NCBI GenBank assembly: GCA_017506865.1
Contig: JAFCMP010000468.1
Coordinates: 434,001-498,000, forward strand
DNA length: 64,000 bases
From: Tribonema minus
Taxonomy: Eukaryota; Sar; Xanthophyceae; Tribonematales; Tribonemataceae
Direction: 5' to 3'
This document shows positions 50,119 to 60,965 of the stretch, piece after piece (the stretch's first letter is position 1; every line of letters starts with the position of its first letter). The position numbers and the translations under genes are program-made. The notes beneath the pieces are model-generated. The model saw only the letters and a list, made by a program, of their open reading frames with translations. It ran no database searches and had not been told where the DNA came from.

Positions 50119-53100
50119 ATGCAGCGCTTCGCTCTCAACAACACGGCTCGGCGGACGTTGCTTGCGAGGTCACTGCCAGGGCCAGGTCGTGACTGTTTCA
50201 CCATTTTACGTACGAGATTGAAATTTGGAGCTCCTCCTGCCCAATTGACACACTGCCGGGGGCTGGCAACAGCGGCACAGCGTGAGCAGGCTGGCCGTTT
50301 TTTACTTGATCATGCAAATACAATTACAGCAGTATTCTTCGCTGCTTGCCTCGGTCTTCAGTTCTTTGGCACGGCGCAGAGTCCTTTGAAGATGGCCGAA
50401 GGAGCTGATGATGGACACGCCCCAGAGCCAAACCAGTGAGTGACTGCTCTTGCATCGGCGCAAAACTGAGGCTGCTGAAATTGACAGCGCTCTGCAGGTG
50501 TTTCGAATAAACCGACATGCTACAGCTTGCTATACTCACCACACCGGCTTTCCCACTAAAAATTTGCTGCGCACTCAAGCTGGATTGCTTGCAGAGTTGA
50601 TATGTTCGGGCATCGGCAGCGTACAAGGTGCAGATATTGTCAATGCATCATTGAATGCATCAAGCACTGTAGATTAAATTGCACTCCATGCTTCTTTGCA
50701 TGTACAGACATGCTTCTCTCGGTGGTCTAGAGCGTAGTAGCAGGTTGAGTTGGCGGCTCTTTTATGAATGTGCATGCTCGCAGCGGAGATGATCCGTGTT
50801 CATACCACCTATGGCAACTACAGATTGCTGATTTCGTCTGGCGTGTACGAGCCTGCCCAGCTGTTGGCAACAGCTGGGCAAGCTGCTGGGCAGGCTCACA
50901 CACACCAGAGGAAACCAGCAATCTTGATGACAGAACTAGTACAGCTGGGCACTGCCTAGGCTGGCGCTTTTTTATAAGACTGGCACGACACCATCTGAAC
51001 TCTCTATTGGCCATGGTTTCTGATTAGTCCTTGAAGGTGCAGTAGCTGATACGCTTAAGCAACTGTGGCAGGTTGGGTGTTGAGGCAGGGGCACTGCCAA
51101 CTGTACCAAAGGGTATGCGCACTATCTCTGATAAGACTTCCTCAACTAGATTGCCAATTGCCTCACATGCACCCCTCCACTCACATTGCGCTTAGGCTGT
51201 TTTCCAATTCGTCATGCGCTTATGTTTGTTCCGTGATACCATGACAGCTACAGCAGTGCAGGTTGCTGCAGCTGTGCGGGCCAGAGTTGTCCTTCGCATG
51301 CCCCAGCTGCAGGAGATCATGGCGTGCACGTTACAGCGCCACCGCAGCAGAAAAAGTGTTGCCATTGATTACTATGGCCCTCCACACATCAATGCTGCAG
51401 GCAGGGCCGGGCTGACAAGATTTCTGTTGTGTCTGCTATCAAGTACAATGCCCGCGGTACGTATGGACTTGTATTTATAAAGGCCCAAGGGAGGCCGGGT
51501 TGCCTATGCAATCGAAAAGCTTGCGTCAACGCAGCAGCCTAGTCTGCGCTGTGCCCTAGGAGCTTGGATACCGGCGCCGCAACACAGCCCAGCATTCGCG
51601 CTCCACGTGTGTACGCCATGACGCGCTCCGCCAACTCCCGCGCCAGCGATACGCTCAGCTCAATGAGGATCTGACGCTTAGCTAACCCGGCCTTGCGTAA
51701 CACATCTGCCTTCCCCCCCCCTGAGCACAGTGCTGAGTGCATTGCCAACTCCTGACCTCTGCTGGCATGTGGCAGATTGTTATTTCTGAGCCTGTGTGTG
51801 TATGCTGCTCTTGCTGGTGCGCGCAGGTATCCTGATGAGACGCTCTCGCGGCCGACAAATGGCGACACCACGGTGTACGTCATCGGAGTCGTTCAACTCA
51901 GGTGAGGCATTTGTAACATACTGCTGGACGTAGTGGTCAGTGACAGGGACTGGGCACGAAAGCAGCAACTGACCCCCTGGAACGGCAACCAGATAGCCTA
52001 CAGTGTCAGCCCGGCTCGGCCTGGTCAGAGCGCGTACGTACGTATGTTCGACGCTCCCGGGCTGTTCAAGCCTGTTGCCATGACATTCGATCAGGCGCTG
52101 CTGGGCACCAGTGGCACCACACCAGATTGGATGCGCTGGTTGCTGCGGGCCACCTATCTCCTCAACAGCCTTGGAGCTGCTATGCTGGCTGCAAAGGTAA
52201 AAGAGCTTGTATGTTTTCACGTAATTACACGCACTTAACGCATACATACCAAGTGTATCTGCCACGTCCTTGAACAAACACGTGGATAACAACAGCTCAC
52301 GGACTTCAAGAATTGCCATACGATGCGCGCGGGCTGATGAATGCGCACTTTGTGGTACGTCGAGATGCTGGTGCACGTGCTTTGGCTAACAGTGTGTGCC
52401 GTTGATGAACATCTTGCAAACTTCGTAGAGTGTCTGCCCTTCAAGCGGAATTAAATGAGTAAAATTTTAAATAATATCATCATAGAAGTGATAAATTTGT
52501 CTTGATTGCAATTGATTGTTGATTCAGATTTATCCTCCATCGAGTTCCTATGACACTTGCATACCTGGCTGCGTGCGTGGTGCGCGAAACTAGTGCAGTT
52601 TCACATTCCTACGTGCACGTGACAAACGGGCGGACAGACAGACAGAAAGACAGAAACACAAGCGCAAAGTGGCTACTTGTTAATTTATTTTTATTTTTTT
52701 AAAAATTGACTTTTTAAAACTTTAGCTGCATCTCATCAGCGATGCATATGCTCTTTCTTCCTAAATACCACATCAGGACAAACCAATTGTTTAAGTGTGC
52801 ACCCAATGCTCACAGAACTGGCTCAGCATCAAAGTTCCACTTGTGGGCACAGTCAGACCAGGACAACATGTTGGATTCGTCTACGAGAGTCATGAGTGCT
52901 TGGCCCAAGTCCAGGAATTGTTGAAATCAGTGCAAATCATTGCTGCCATCATGGACCTGCACTGATGGTCAGTCACTACAGTATCTCACTAGGATCTGGA
53001 CCGATACATTACATCGCGTATGACAAGCCAGTCTGAGATTGCAGAGTTGTCACTTTCATCGCAGCACCCTACGCTCAGACCAGATGTCATCCGTGCGTGC

Positions 53101-53767
53101 CCCCCCCCCCCCCTCCGCTTCTGCTCCCTCCTGCATACGTTGCCAGCCCCAAAACATCGTCGAGCCCAATTATTGGGATGAAAAGGTGAACAACTACAAC
53201 AGCTTTGCTCCCTTTGAGCTCCTAATTGAGTCGCTCTTCGAGGAACGCTTGCAGCTACGGGTGCCCGTAGTGATGGCAGGGCGGCCATATGGCGAGACGC
53301 GTCGCCGCATGTGCGCGGCAATATGCGCATCCCCCATCAGCATGTACGATGCGCTGCTGACGTACGACTGCATCGGCCAGCCACAGTGCGGCGTGCCCTT
53401 CATGGCAAGGTACAGTTCGATTGGTATGAGCAGTCCGGAGGCGGAGCGCTGGAAGGCGCGCGACGTGCTGCGGCGCGAGTACCACGACGTCTTCCGCGCG
53501 CGCAGCCCGCTGCTGTATGACGCGTTCATCACCGAGCAGGGCATGTACACGGCGGAGGCGCTGCAGCACTACGTGCACGAGTCGGGCGCAAACACGGTCG
53601 TGGTGGTGGTTGGCGTCGCCCACCAGGACGCCTTGGAGCGTCACCTGTGCGACGCGCACGGGTACCGCATGCGCCCCGTGGAGGACTCAGAGTTTGAGTC
53701 TGAGCAGCTCGCTCCGAATGTCTGGCAGCGTCTTGCGTACTGGGTGCCGCGGCGGTGGCGGCTGTGA
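50119..53767 (+). CDS. TraB-family protein with mitochondrial-type leader (4 exons, 399 aa)
   Basis: Exons 50119-50435, 51827-51901, 52010-52196 and 53147-53767; phases agree and total 400 codons with the stop. The first 70 residues are rich in Arg, Ser, Thr and Leu with few acids (MQRFALNNTARRTLLARSL), like a mitochondrial presequence. A hydrophobic segment follows (ITAVFFAACLGLQFF). TraB-type signals are VYVIGVVQLS, VPVVMAGRPYGETRRRM and, near the end, NTVVVVVGVAHQDALERHL. The usual VEL block after the first motif is not evident. Exon 3 rests on phase and open frame only and is the weakest part. Eukaryotic TraB proteins are often mitochondrial membrane proteins, which fits the leader. Confidence 0.75.
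51457..51753 (-). mobile_element. 5'-truncated LINE copy in TraB intron 1
   Basis: 297 bp nearly identical to the tail of the LINE at 40935, starting at the same 3' terminus (GTACGTATGGACTTG on the plus strand). It keeps the last ~78 codons of the frame open. It lies antisense to the host gene, 73 bp before the exon-2 acceptor. It shares with the copy at 57715 at least three variants not in the full-length copy (for example TACGCCATGAC and GACGCTTAGC). Confidence 0.93.
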
Positions 53768-54539
53768 TGCAAGCTCGCACTGCAACCACCGTTGCTGTAG
53801 GAGTGGAAGCTTTGCAGCAAGCACTGGGAGGGGACCCCCATGGCTGATGAGCATATTTTTGTCCTCTTGTCATTTACATCGTATATCGACTTCAAGTTGT
53901 GGTGCTCTCTATGACATGCATGCATTCAACGGACCGCAGAGTAGAAAAACGCCGTGTAACTGCCACTGCAGTGATGTCTCAGTGACACAAGCATACCTGC
54001 TGATCGGGCTGCCCTCCACTGCTCCAAGACCTGATAACCTTTGTCCTTTCCTAAGTATAAACATTGTCTGCTTAAATAGCGTGTGATTTTGTCAAAACCT
54101 CTTGTGCGCCGCCATATGCTTATGTAGCGTCATCAACATGCACTCTCAAAATGTTGACCAACAGCGCCACATGCAAGCCATGCGATTTGCATAAACCACA
54201 TCGCAAAAGGTCTGCCCTTGCACTCTTGATTGCAATGATGTGCGTCGGCATCATCATTCGCTCGACCTCAGATGGTAAGTTCATGAATATGTCAAAGTTC
54301 TCGGCAATTTTGGCACAAAATGAAGCCAAAAACCAGGAACCAGCAGGGGGCATGAGGAGGAGGGGGGTGATGGTCTTGGTGCCCAGTCACACGCGGCGCA
54401 GTCTCTGGCTGACATGCAGCAGTCACACCAACGTGGCCAAGGTGGCACGTGGAGCTTGCAGCCCAGGCGGAATAACGTGAAAAAACCAAGGTCCCGGGAT
54501 TGTTCTCCGGGAACCCGAAACGCGTGAGCCGAAGGCTTA

Positions 54540-57500
54540 ATGATGGCATTGATTGATGGCAACAAGCATGATGCAGGTGGCAGCGACGACCTTGCAAAGG
54601 CCAGCGTATTATCCTCCTGTGCCAGAACCACCGTGCTCGCTTGCTACAGGCCGGTTGCCACTCCGGGACAAGCTCAAGCAGCTGCAGAAGTACATCGAGG
54701 CCTTCGAGTGAGTGTGCGCTGTCGAGTCGTCGTGCTGTCAATGCCGACACGCATGATAGTGCTCAGTATAGTACCCTGGCTGCATTGCAAAGCGCCATTT
54801 CTTGTTGTGGTGCGTACTGCACTGATACGCCGACGTGTTCTCCACCGACAGTCCACGTACAGCTTGCCGTGTGTGCCTGCCTGCATTTTTGACCCTGAGC
54901 TGCACTGAACTTCCACGCAGGTACAACCACACCGGCAAATGCTACTATTCGACGAAGAAGTTCCGAGGCTTCGCGCATGTCGCCAACGTGGCGCAGGACA
55001 TCATGAGGGAGGCTTTGCCTATACAGTGTGTTGAGGTGAGGTGTACTTTTTATTAATTCTCGCTCACGGCGCGAAAAAGCCCTGATGAATGATATCTAAC
55101 TTGAAGCTTGCTGTACGCAATCTACGTTTCATGTGACAGTCTGAAAGTGTCTCAATGACAACCACTCAAACGACGCCGCCGCCAAGGTGTACTTTTATGG
55201 GAAGAGACGTTAGATCGTGCAAGGGTCCCGGGCAGCAACAGCCATGCGCAGCATGAGCATCCAAAGACATATGTTTTGACTGCAAGTATCCTGTAATGTC
55301 CACCACAACCTGGCTCACATTAATCCCCTCCGCACAGCCCTCCCCCCAGTGTACCTGAACATCAATGCTCGGGCTACCACTTATACGCTGCAGTAGCAGC
55401 TGCATCTGTGTTCAGACACAGAAGTATGCAGAAGCACTGCTCTCAGCATTGCGAGCGTCTTGACGTGGTCTCAAGAGCACCGGTCTGTGTTGCACCGTGC
55501 CCACCGCTGCAAAAAAAGTGCTTGTGCGCTGCACTCCAACATCGGCGAGCAGGCGCTCAAAGTGCGTCGCATGCATCCGGCTGCGCGGCCGGCCCCGACA
55601 TCGGTTTTCCTGTGAAAACGCCATGATGAGCTATGCGAGGTCGTACAAGGAAGACGGCGGTGCGGTGCGTTGGCATGAGGGCAATGCCACATTTTTACGC
55701 GAATGGCCCATACTTGAGTGCATTCGAAGTGCAATGGCCGGCCGTCTGCGCATACATGCGCGCCTTCAAATGGCGAGGTCGAGACACGCATGCACATGTT
55801 GGCGACTTCCAGCCCGTCACGCATGCTCCGCCAGCCACCGCGTCTAGGTGAAATCCTGTACGCGTGCCAGTTGGTGCACACTGGTTTTAATCTGCAGCAG
55901 GTGGAGGTTGTACACGGTTTGACTGAGGCTACGTTCGCATGCATGCTGTTGTGCCCCTCTTGCTTTTGCTGCTGCGGGTCCACAAGTGACCCAGCCACAG
56001 TGACGCTTGCAGTGGTGAGTCAGCTTTGATGAGCGCTGCTCTTGGTGCGTGCGTCGCAGCCACAAGGTCCCATCCACTAGTCACAATGTTTCTCAACGGC
56101 TCCGCCGACAGACAAAATCGTAGAAGTGGCAGACATACAAGTGTACAGCTGCGATGCCTAGCAGCGTGCTGTCACCAGGCCTCCTGAGGAGCTAGCCGTG
56201 CCAGCAGCAAGCACACAGTACCCAGTAAGATTATGGCTGTGCCTGCACTGTGCCACACGAGACCCATGCGGGCTCTCCTGCGAGCGTCCTGAGCCATGCA
56301 TTTTTGACAGTAGAGGAGCCGTGACGGGCGTGCCCGTACCCTTGCCATCAGCGTGCCCGGCACGCCCTGCGAGAGCGGCAAAAACCCACATCTCCTACTG
56401 TGATGACGACTCCGCGTGGCCCCCCGACACACTTCTGCCAGTATGCCCTGCCATCCTTCCAAACGTGTGATTTGCGTGATCCCAACCCAAACGCGTCTAT
56501 TGCACGCGTTAGTAGACTCACACCGCACGTTGGGAGACCCTGCGTACGGGCCATGAGACACAAGTGCATCGTGGTGACGCTCCTTCCGCCGCTTCTTCAA
56601 CTTGCAACTCCGTTCCGCCGCTTCTTCAACTTGCAATCCCTGATGCAGGCGACGTTCCTGGGGGCGTACCTGACGTGTGACCTGCGCGACGTCGAGCGCT
56701 ACCCCCTGAGCTTCAAGAGCGCGCTGGAGGGCCACGAGCACAGGCACATCGTTCTCGCGGTCACGAGTGGCGGCAAGTGGGGGGCGCTGGGCATCAGCAG
56801 AAGAGACTGGTGAGGTGTCAAGAAACTGACACTGCAAAGTACCCTTGTGTAAGAAAATCATCGGTTGTATCTGGCTCTCTCACATCAGGGGCCGCGAGGC
56901 ACATGAACATCGTACTGGCGGTCACGTGCAGCGGCTGGGGCGATGGGCATTAGCAGCAGGAGGCCCATTGAAATGTCAAGACACCATTTAGCAGACCTGC
57001 CGCTGTTGCCAAAACTGCCCAAGTTGTGCAGACTGCCGCCTGACATGTAAACCCAGCGTCACCGCTGACGCTCAGAGCTGGAGAAACGGTTACTCCATGA
57101 ACCTGCACCATGTCCTACACTATTGTACTTCTATTGCGTATGCAGCACATGCAGGCACTCGAGGCGCCTCACGTGAGCTTTTCTAGTTGCTGTGCCCGTA
57201 GCGGTCGATGACAAAGCCATCACTGACCGCAAAACCTCACGATGACCGCAGCCGACCATACTGTGCAGTATCACACTTTCATTGTTTTTCAATTATTTAA
57301 AAAAAAATTAAATATCTACAATTATAATCCCATTGTGATGTGATGCAGACCAAAAATGTGTACTTTGTGTTGCACGCTGTTTTGTAGCAAAGCATATGTG
57401 TCGGCAGTCACAGGCGGCACACCTCTTGCTCGGCATGTGCACCGCCTTCAGACACGATTGTCTACAGTCACAACAGCGGTGTCACACAGTCACGCAGGGC

Positions 57501-59315
57501 ATCGTTTGGTTATGATGAATAGTATGCTCTGAGGCACCTTGCTCAAACTCCGTGCTTTCCGTGGAGGCCTGCGCTGTAAGTTTTTTTTTCATGAAAGATG
57601 TGTGGGCTGAACTTCATACTTGCCGCGTCTGCTTCAAAAGTATGAATACTGTTGAAGCTGAAATCAACAGATATGCATTCCAGCACTCTGGCATTCAGGC
57701 AGACACCCTCATATGTACGTATGGACTTGTATTTATAAAGGCCCAAGGGAGGCCGGGTTGCCTATGCAATCGAAAAGCTTGCGTCAACGCAGCAGCCTAG
57801 TCTGCGCTGTGCCCTAGGAGCTTGGATACCGGCGCTGCAACACAGCCCAGCATTCGCGCTCCACGTGTGTACGCCATGACGCGCTCCGCCAACTCCCGCG
57901 CCAGCGATATGCTCAGCTCAATGAGGATCTGACGCTTAGCTAACCCGGCCTTGCGTAGCACATCTGCCTTCCCCCCCCCTGAGCACAGTGCTAAGTGCAT
58001 TGTACTGTGACGCTCTTGTGTTGCAGTTTGGCATACAAGGAGTTGAAGTACTCCTCCCTTGGGGCACTGGTGGCTGAATTTGCTGCGGCATACACGTCCT
58101 GCTGGCACCAGTTGCAAGCCATATATCTGGGATTGCCGCTGCCGAGGAACCCCTCATGTAATGCGCCCATCAGGTGGAAGGTGAGGTCCAAGCTTGAGCG
58201 GGCACCACAAGTATGAATCAATCCTCACAGCGTACGGACTGAAGATATTGGAGCACCTGATTTTATCGCATACAACATTTTCGTATACATTCATCAATCA
58301 CACCATTGGTAGAATTCATCAATATAGAAGTATCATTATCTCACTTGATTGTTTTGAATATCGTTTTTTGTCTAACAATTTTTTTTCACGGGTCCTTTTA
58401 TTGTTTTAGACCCCTTTTCCGTAGTCTGGCAGTTGCAAAATATTTGCTGAGGTTTTGAATGCATGCCGCAGTATCATGCCCAGCGCAAGCATAAACGCCG
58501 CCAATGCACGAACCTCCCTGGCGTGAGATCACGTTGCTTACTTCACCAGCTACACAGAAGTCAACAGAGTACTCAGAAGTAGTTGAATTTGTTGGGCACG
58601 CCGGGCGTAGCATATGCACAGTAGCAATTGTCATATGTCTGATGAAATCAGAGCTGTGTAGCCATCTGTGCATGTATGTGTGGGTGCATCATGAGCAGCA
58701 ATGCGTCACAGCGCAGCAGCAAGCCTGCTGGGATGCAGTGCAAAGCAAAAGGTGACTGCGTTCGCTATGCATGCGCAAAGCCAGCAGCCGTGTCCACATT
58801 GAGGAATCGTACATGTCCGCATGCGTCTTAAGTGAAGGCACTATGTGCTGCGAAGCAGAATGCACCACTGCAAAGCTAGGGTGATGCATCAGATGAATAT
58901 CATTGCAGTAAAGGTGCCTAATGCAGCTGGAAACCGGCATAGCTGTGGCTGGCGCAACTCAATTGCAGTCCGCATGCCATACATAGTGTGCCTCTCAGCC
59001 GCTCTCTCCCAAGAGCCCTGATGTAGAAGTATGTTGGTTCCACCATGCGCCTACAATGCCAGCTCACAAGTATTCGCACATCTGCGTGCCATCGGGCCGT
59101 CTCCCTTTGACGTTTTGTGTGTGAGGGCATGCGGCGCTCGCAAGGGGCTCATCAAGGCGGCTTTGCATGTGCACGCACTGATTTGTGCTGCACCGTGTGC
59201 GCAGGTGATGAAGGCAGAGCTCACGAGTGGCACGCTCCCGGAGGGCGTGCAGTCCAGAATAGACTCTTACGCGGCCGCCGCCCCCAGGCTGCTCGAGCAG
59301 GTGCTGAACACGTAA
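54540..59315 (+). CDS. VASH: Vasohibin-like tubulin carboxypeptidase (6 exons)
   Basis: Exons 54540-54576 (tentative), 54650-54707, 54921-55035, 56649-56809, 58027-58180 and 59205-59315, giving 211 aa with agreeing phases. Core words: LQKYIEAFEYNHTGKCYY, REALPIQCVE, ATFLGAYLTCDLRDVERYP, HRHIVLAV, GKWGALGISRRD, EFAAAYTSCWHQL. The catalytic Cys (QCVE), His (HRHIV) and Ser (GISRR) are all present. Their spacing of 35 and 17 residues matches human VASH1 Cys169, His204 and Ser221 as I recall them. The family removes the C-terminal Tyr of alpha-tubulin, in animals with the small partner SVBP. The product is short for the family; a donor at 59300 (CAG|GTGCTG) could instead splice in phase to a long tail exon at 59749. 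A decayed copy of the exon-4 end lies at about 56888-56985. Confidence 0.92.
55053..55184 (+). repeat. Dispersed ~130-bp repeat, copy D
   Basis: Begins 17 bp after the exon-3 donor of vasohibin. It is flanked by near-identical repeats AGGTGTACTTTTTA (55039-55052) and AGGTGTACTTTTA (55185-55197), which look like a 13-14-bp target duplication. That length fits LINE-mobilised retroposition. Internal sequence matches copy C closely. Confidence 0.75.
57715..58002 (-). mobile_element. 5'-truncated LINE copy in vasohibin intron
   Basis: 288 bp nearly identical to the LINE tail at 40935-41222, with the same 3' terminus as the other two copies. It is antisense to vasohibin and ends only 24 bp before the acceptor of exon 58027. 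Its C9 run (57971-57979) falls within the region that would act as the pyrimidine tract or branch region. Confidence 0.93.
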
Positions 59316-59748
59316 CCTTCAGAGTATCCATAGTATCCATCGTAAACGTACTGTAGCACCCATCTCTTGGAAGCATTTGAGGAAGCGTGACGGCATGTGA
59401 AGAGCTCTCCTGTCTGACCATGCGCAAGATGATGAGCTCTGTCGCAGCGTCCATGTGCGTGCAGCCGACGCCGCTGATCAGCGCACGTGCAGCCTCACTG
59501 ATCATTCAAATGCCTCACAAATGTCCCCATGCACTACTGCTTCGACGTTGCTGTAGCTGCTTCGTTGCCAGCGAGTAGACCACATATATCATGCACCTTG
59601 AGACGATGGAGTCATAAGAACCACAGCTTGCTGTGGTGACCCTCTAGCTTTACCACTGCGCTAAAATGTCTGTGGCGTGTAATGGCAATCACGCTCTGTG
59701 TTACTGAGCCCATTTTCCTCTGCTCTGATGCACTGTGTGCGTCCACAG

Positions 59749-60639
59749 TTTCAACTGCTGGGCCGCCTCCCTCAGCACCCCCTGCTCAACTATCACGCCG
59801 ACACACCCGCAGGGGACCCCCCTGACCAACCTCCACTAGCCGCATCGGCACCAACATCACCCCTACGGCCACGGCGCCCGGGGCGTCACAGCGCCGCCGC
59901 CGCCGCACCCGTTGCTGCCGGTAGCGCAGTGGCTGCTGCGGCAGCCGCAGTGGCGCGGCGGCAGCGCAGCAGGAGCGTCACTCCTGCTTCAACTTCAATC
60001 CTGGCCATTGCGGACGACAGTTCGGCTGTGGCTGCTGCCGCCGCCGCTGCTACTGCCGTTGCCAGCGCCGCCGGAGAGAGGCAGCGCAGCAAGAGTCTGG
60101 TGCCCATGGCACGGCTTCAGCGCGATGGCAGCAGCAGCGGCATCGCTGGCAGCACCGACGGCAGCAACGGCGGCGGCACCGGCAGCAGTACTCGCGGCAG
60201 TAACACCAGCGGTAACATCTGTAATGGCGGCAGCTATCAGATTGGCAACTGCACTGCGCTGCCGCGGTCGCCGCTTCACGCGGCGCGCCGGTCTCCATCG
60301 CGATCACCGCCGCGGCACTCCACATCAGCGCTCACAGCGCCAGGTTGCATTGGCATTGCAATCATGAGCGGCGGCGCAAACAGCTGCGGTCACGGTGGTG
60401 GCAGCAACGCCAGCGGCATTGGTCTCAGCAGAGGTGGCGGTTGTGCCGTCAGCGACAGCGGCGGTGGTGGCGGCAGCGCCAGCGGCAGTGGAGGCGGCAG
60501 TGCCAGCGGCAGCAGCGGCAGTGCCAGTGGCTGTGGCAGCAGCAACAGTTGTAGCGGTGGCGGCACTGTCAGCCTGTCTGGTGGTAGTCATGTAAGCGTA
60601 GTGGCAGGCTCAGCACGCGCTGCATTTTTGGGGGTCTAG
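59749..60639 (+). CDS. Low-complexity open frame, possible vasohibin C-terminal tail exon
   Basis: Open from a good acceptor (CCACAG|TTT at 59749) to a stop at 60637-60639. It reads FQLLGRLPQHPLLNYH, then Pro/Ala/Arg-rich sequence with two RQRS(R/K)S motifs, then a long Gly/Ser-rich stretch. Splicing from 59300 would join it in phase 0 to vasohibin, giving about 503 aa. Vasohibins do have basic disordered tails, but the composition here could also arise from GGC/AGC repeats. There is no independent evidence for translation. Confidence 0.35.
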   Translation, partial: FQLLGRLPQHPLLNYHADTPAGDPPDQPPLAASAPTSPLRPRRPGRHSAAAAAPVAAGSAVAAAAAAVARRQRSRSVTPASTSILAIADDSSAVAAAAAAATAVASAAGERQRSKSLVPMARLQRDGSSSGIAGSTDGSNGGGTGSSTRGSNTSGNICNGGSYQIGNCTALPRSPLHAARRSPSRSPPRHSTSALTAPGCIGIAIMSGGANSCGHGGGSNASGIGLSRGGGCAVSDSGGGGGSASGSGGGSASGSSGSASGCGSSNSCSGGGTVSLSGGSHVSVVAGSARAAFLGV

Positions 60640-60869
60640 GCTTGAGGTGCACGCAGGTGTGCCTCGCCCACGGAGGTAAACACGGTGCCTGCACAGCGGC
60701 AGGCGGCTGCTCAGGTGGAGCTTGACATGAGTATGAGCCATAAGCGCTGCTGCTGCTCTGATGAGCATGCATGTCAAGCTTTCAATGTGTTGTGGCCAGC
60801 AGCGCATCGGCTGTGCTGCAGCAGATGGTTCCTGCCTGAGTCATGGCATGCTACCAGCCAGCAATGGCG

Positions 60870-60965
60870 CAAGCAACAGCGGCAACAGTGGCAGCAGCAG
60901 CGGCAGCAGCAGCAGCAGCGGTGGCAGCAGCTGCAACAGCAGCGGCAGCAGCAGCAAAAGCAGCG
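60870..60965. repeat. CAG/GCA-rich microsatellite
   Basis: Imperfect AACAGCGGCAGCAGCAGC-type repeats. They create long Gln, Ser or Ala runs in all frames, so the open frames here (60685-61326 and others) are not supported as genes. The rest of 60640-62340 holds no recognised gene. Confidence 0.8.

Noticed and set aside
52010-52196. Treating TraB exon 3 as certain
   Set aside because: It fits phase and has an open frame but no recognisable TraB motif; kept only as the weakest part of the model.
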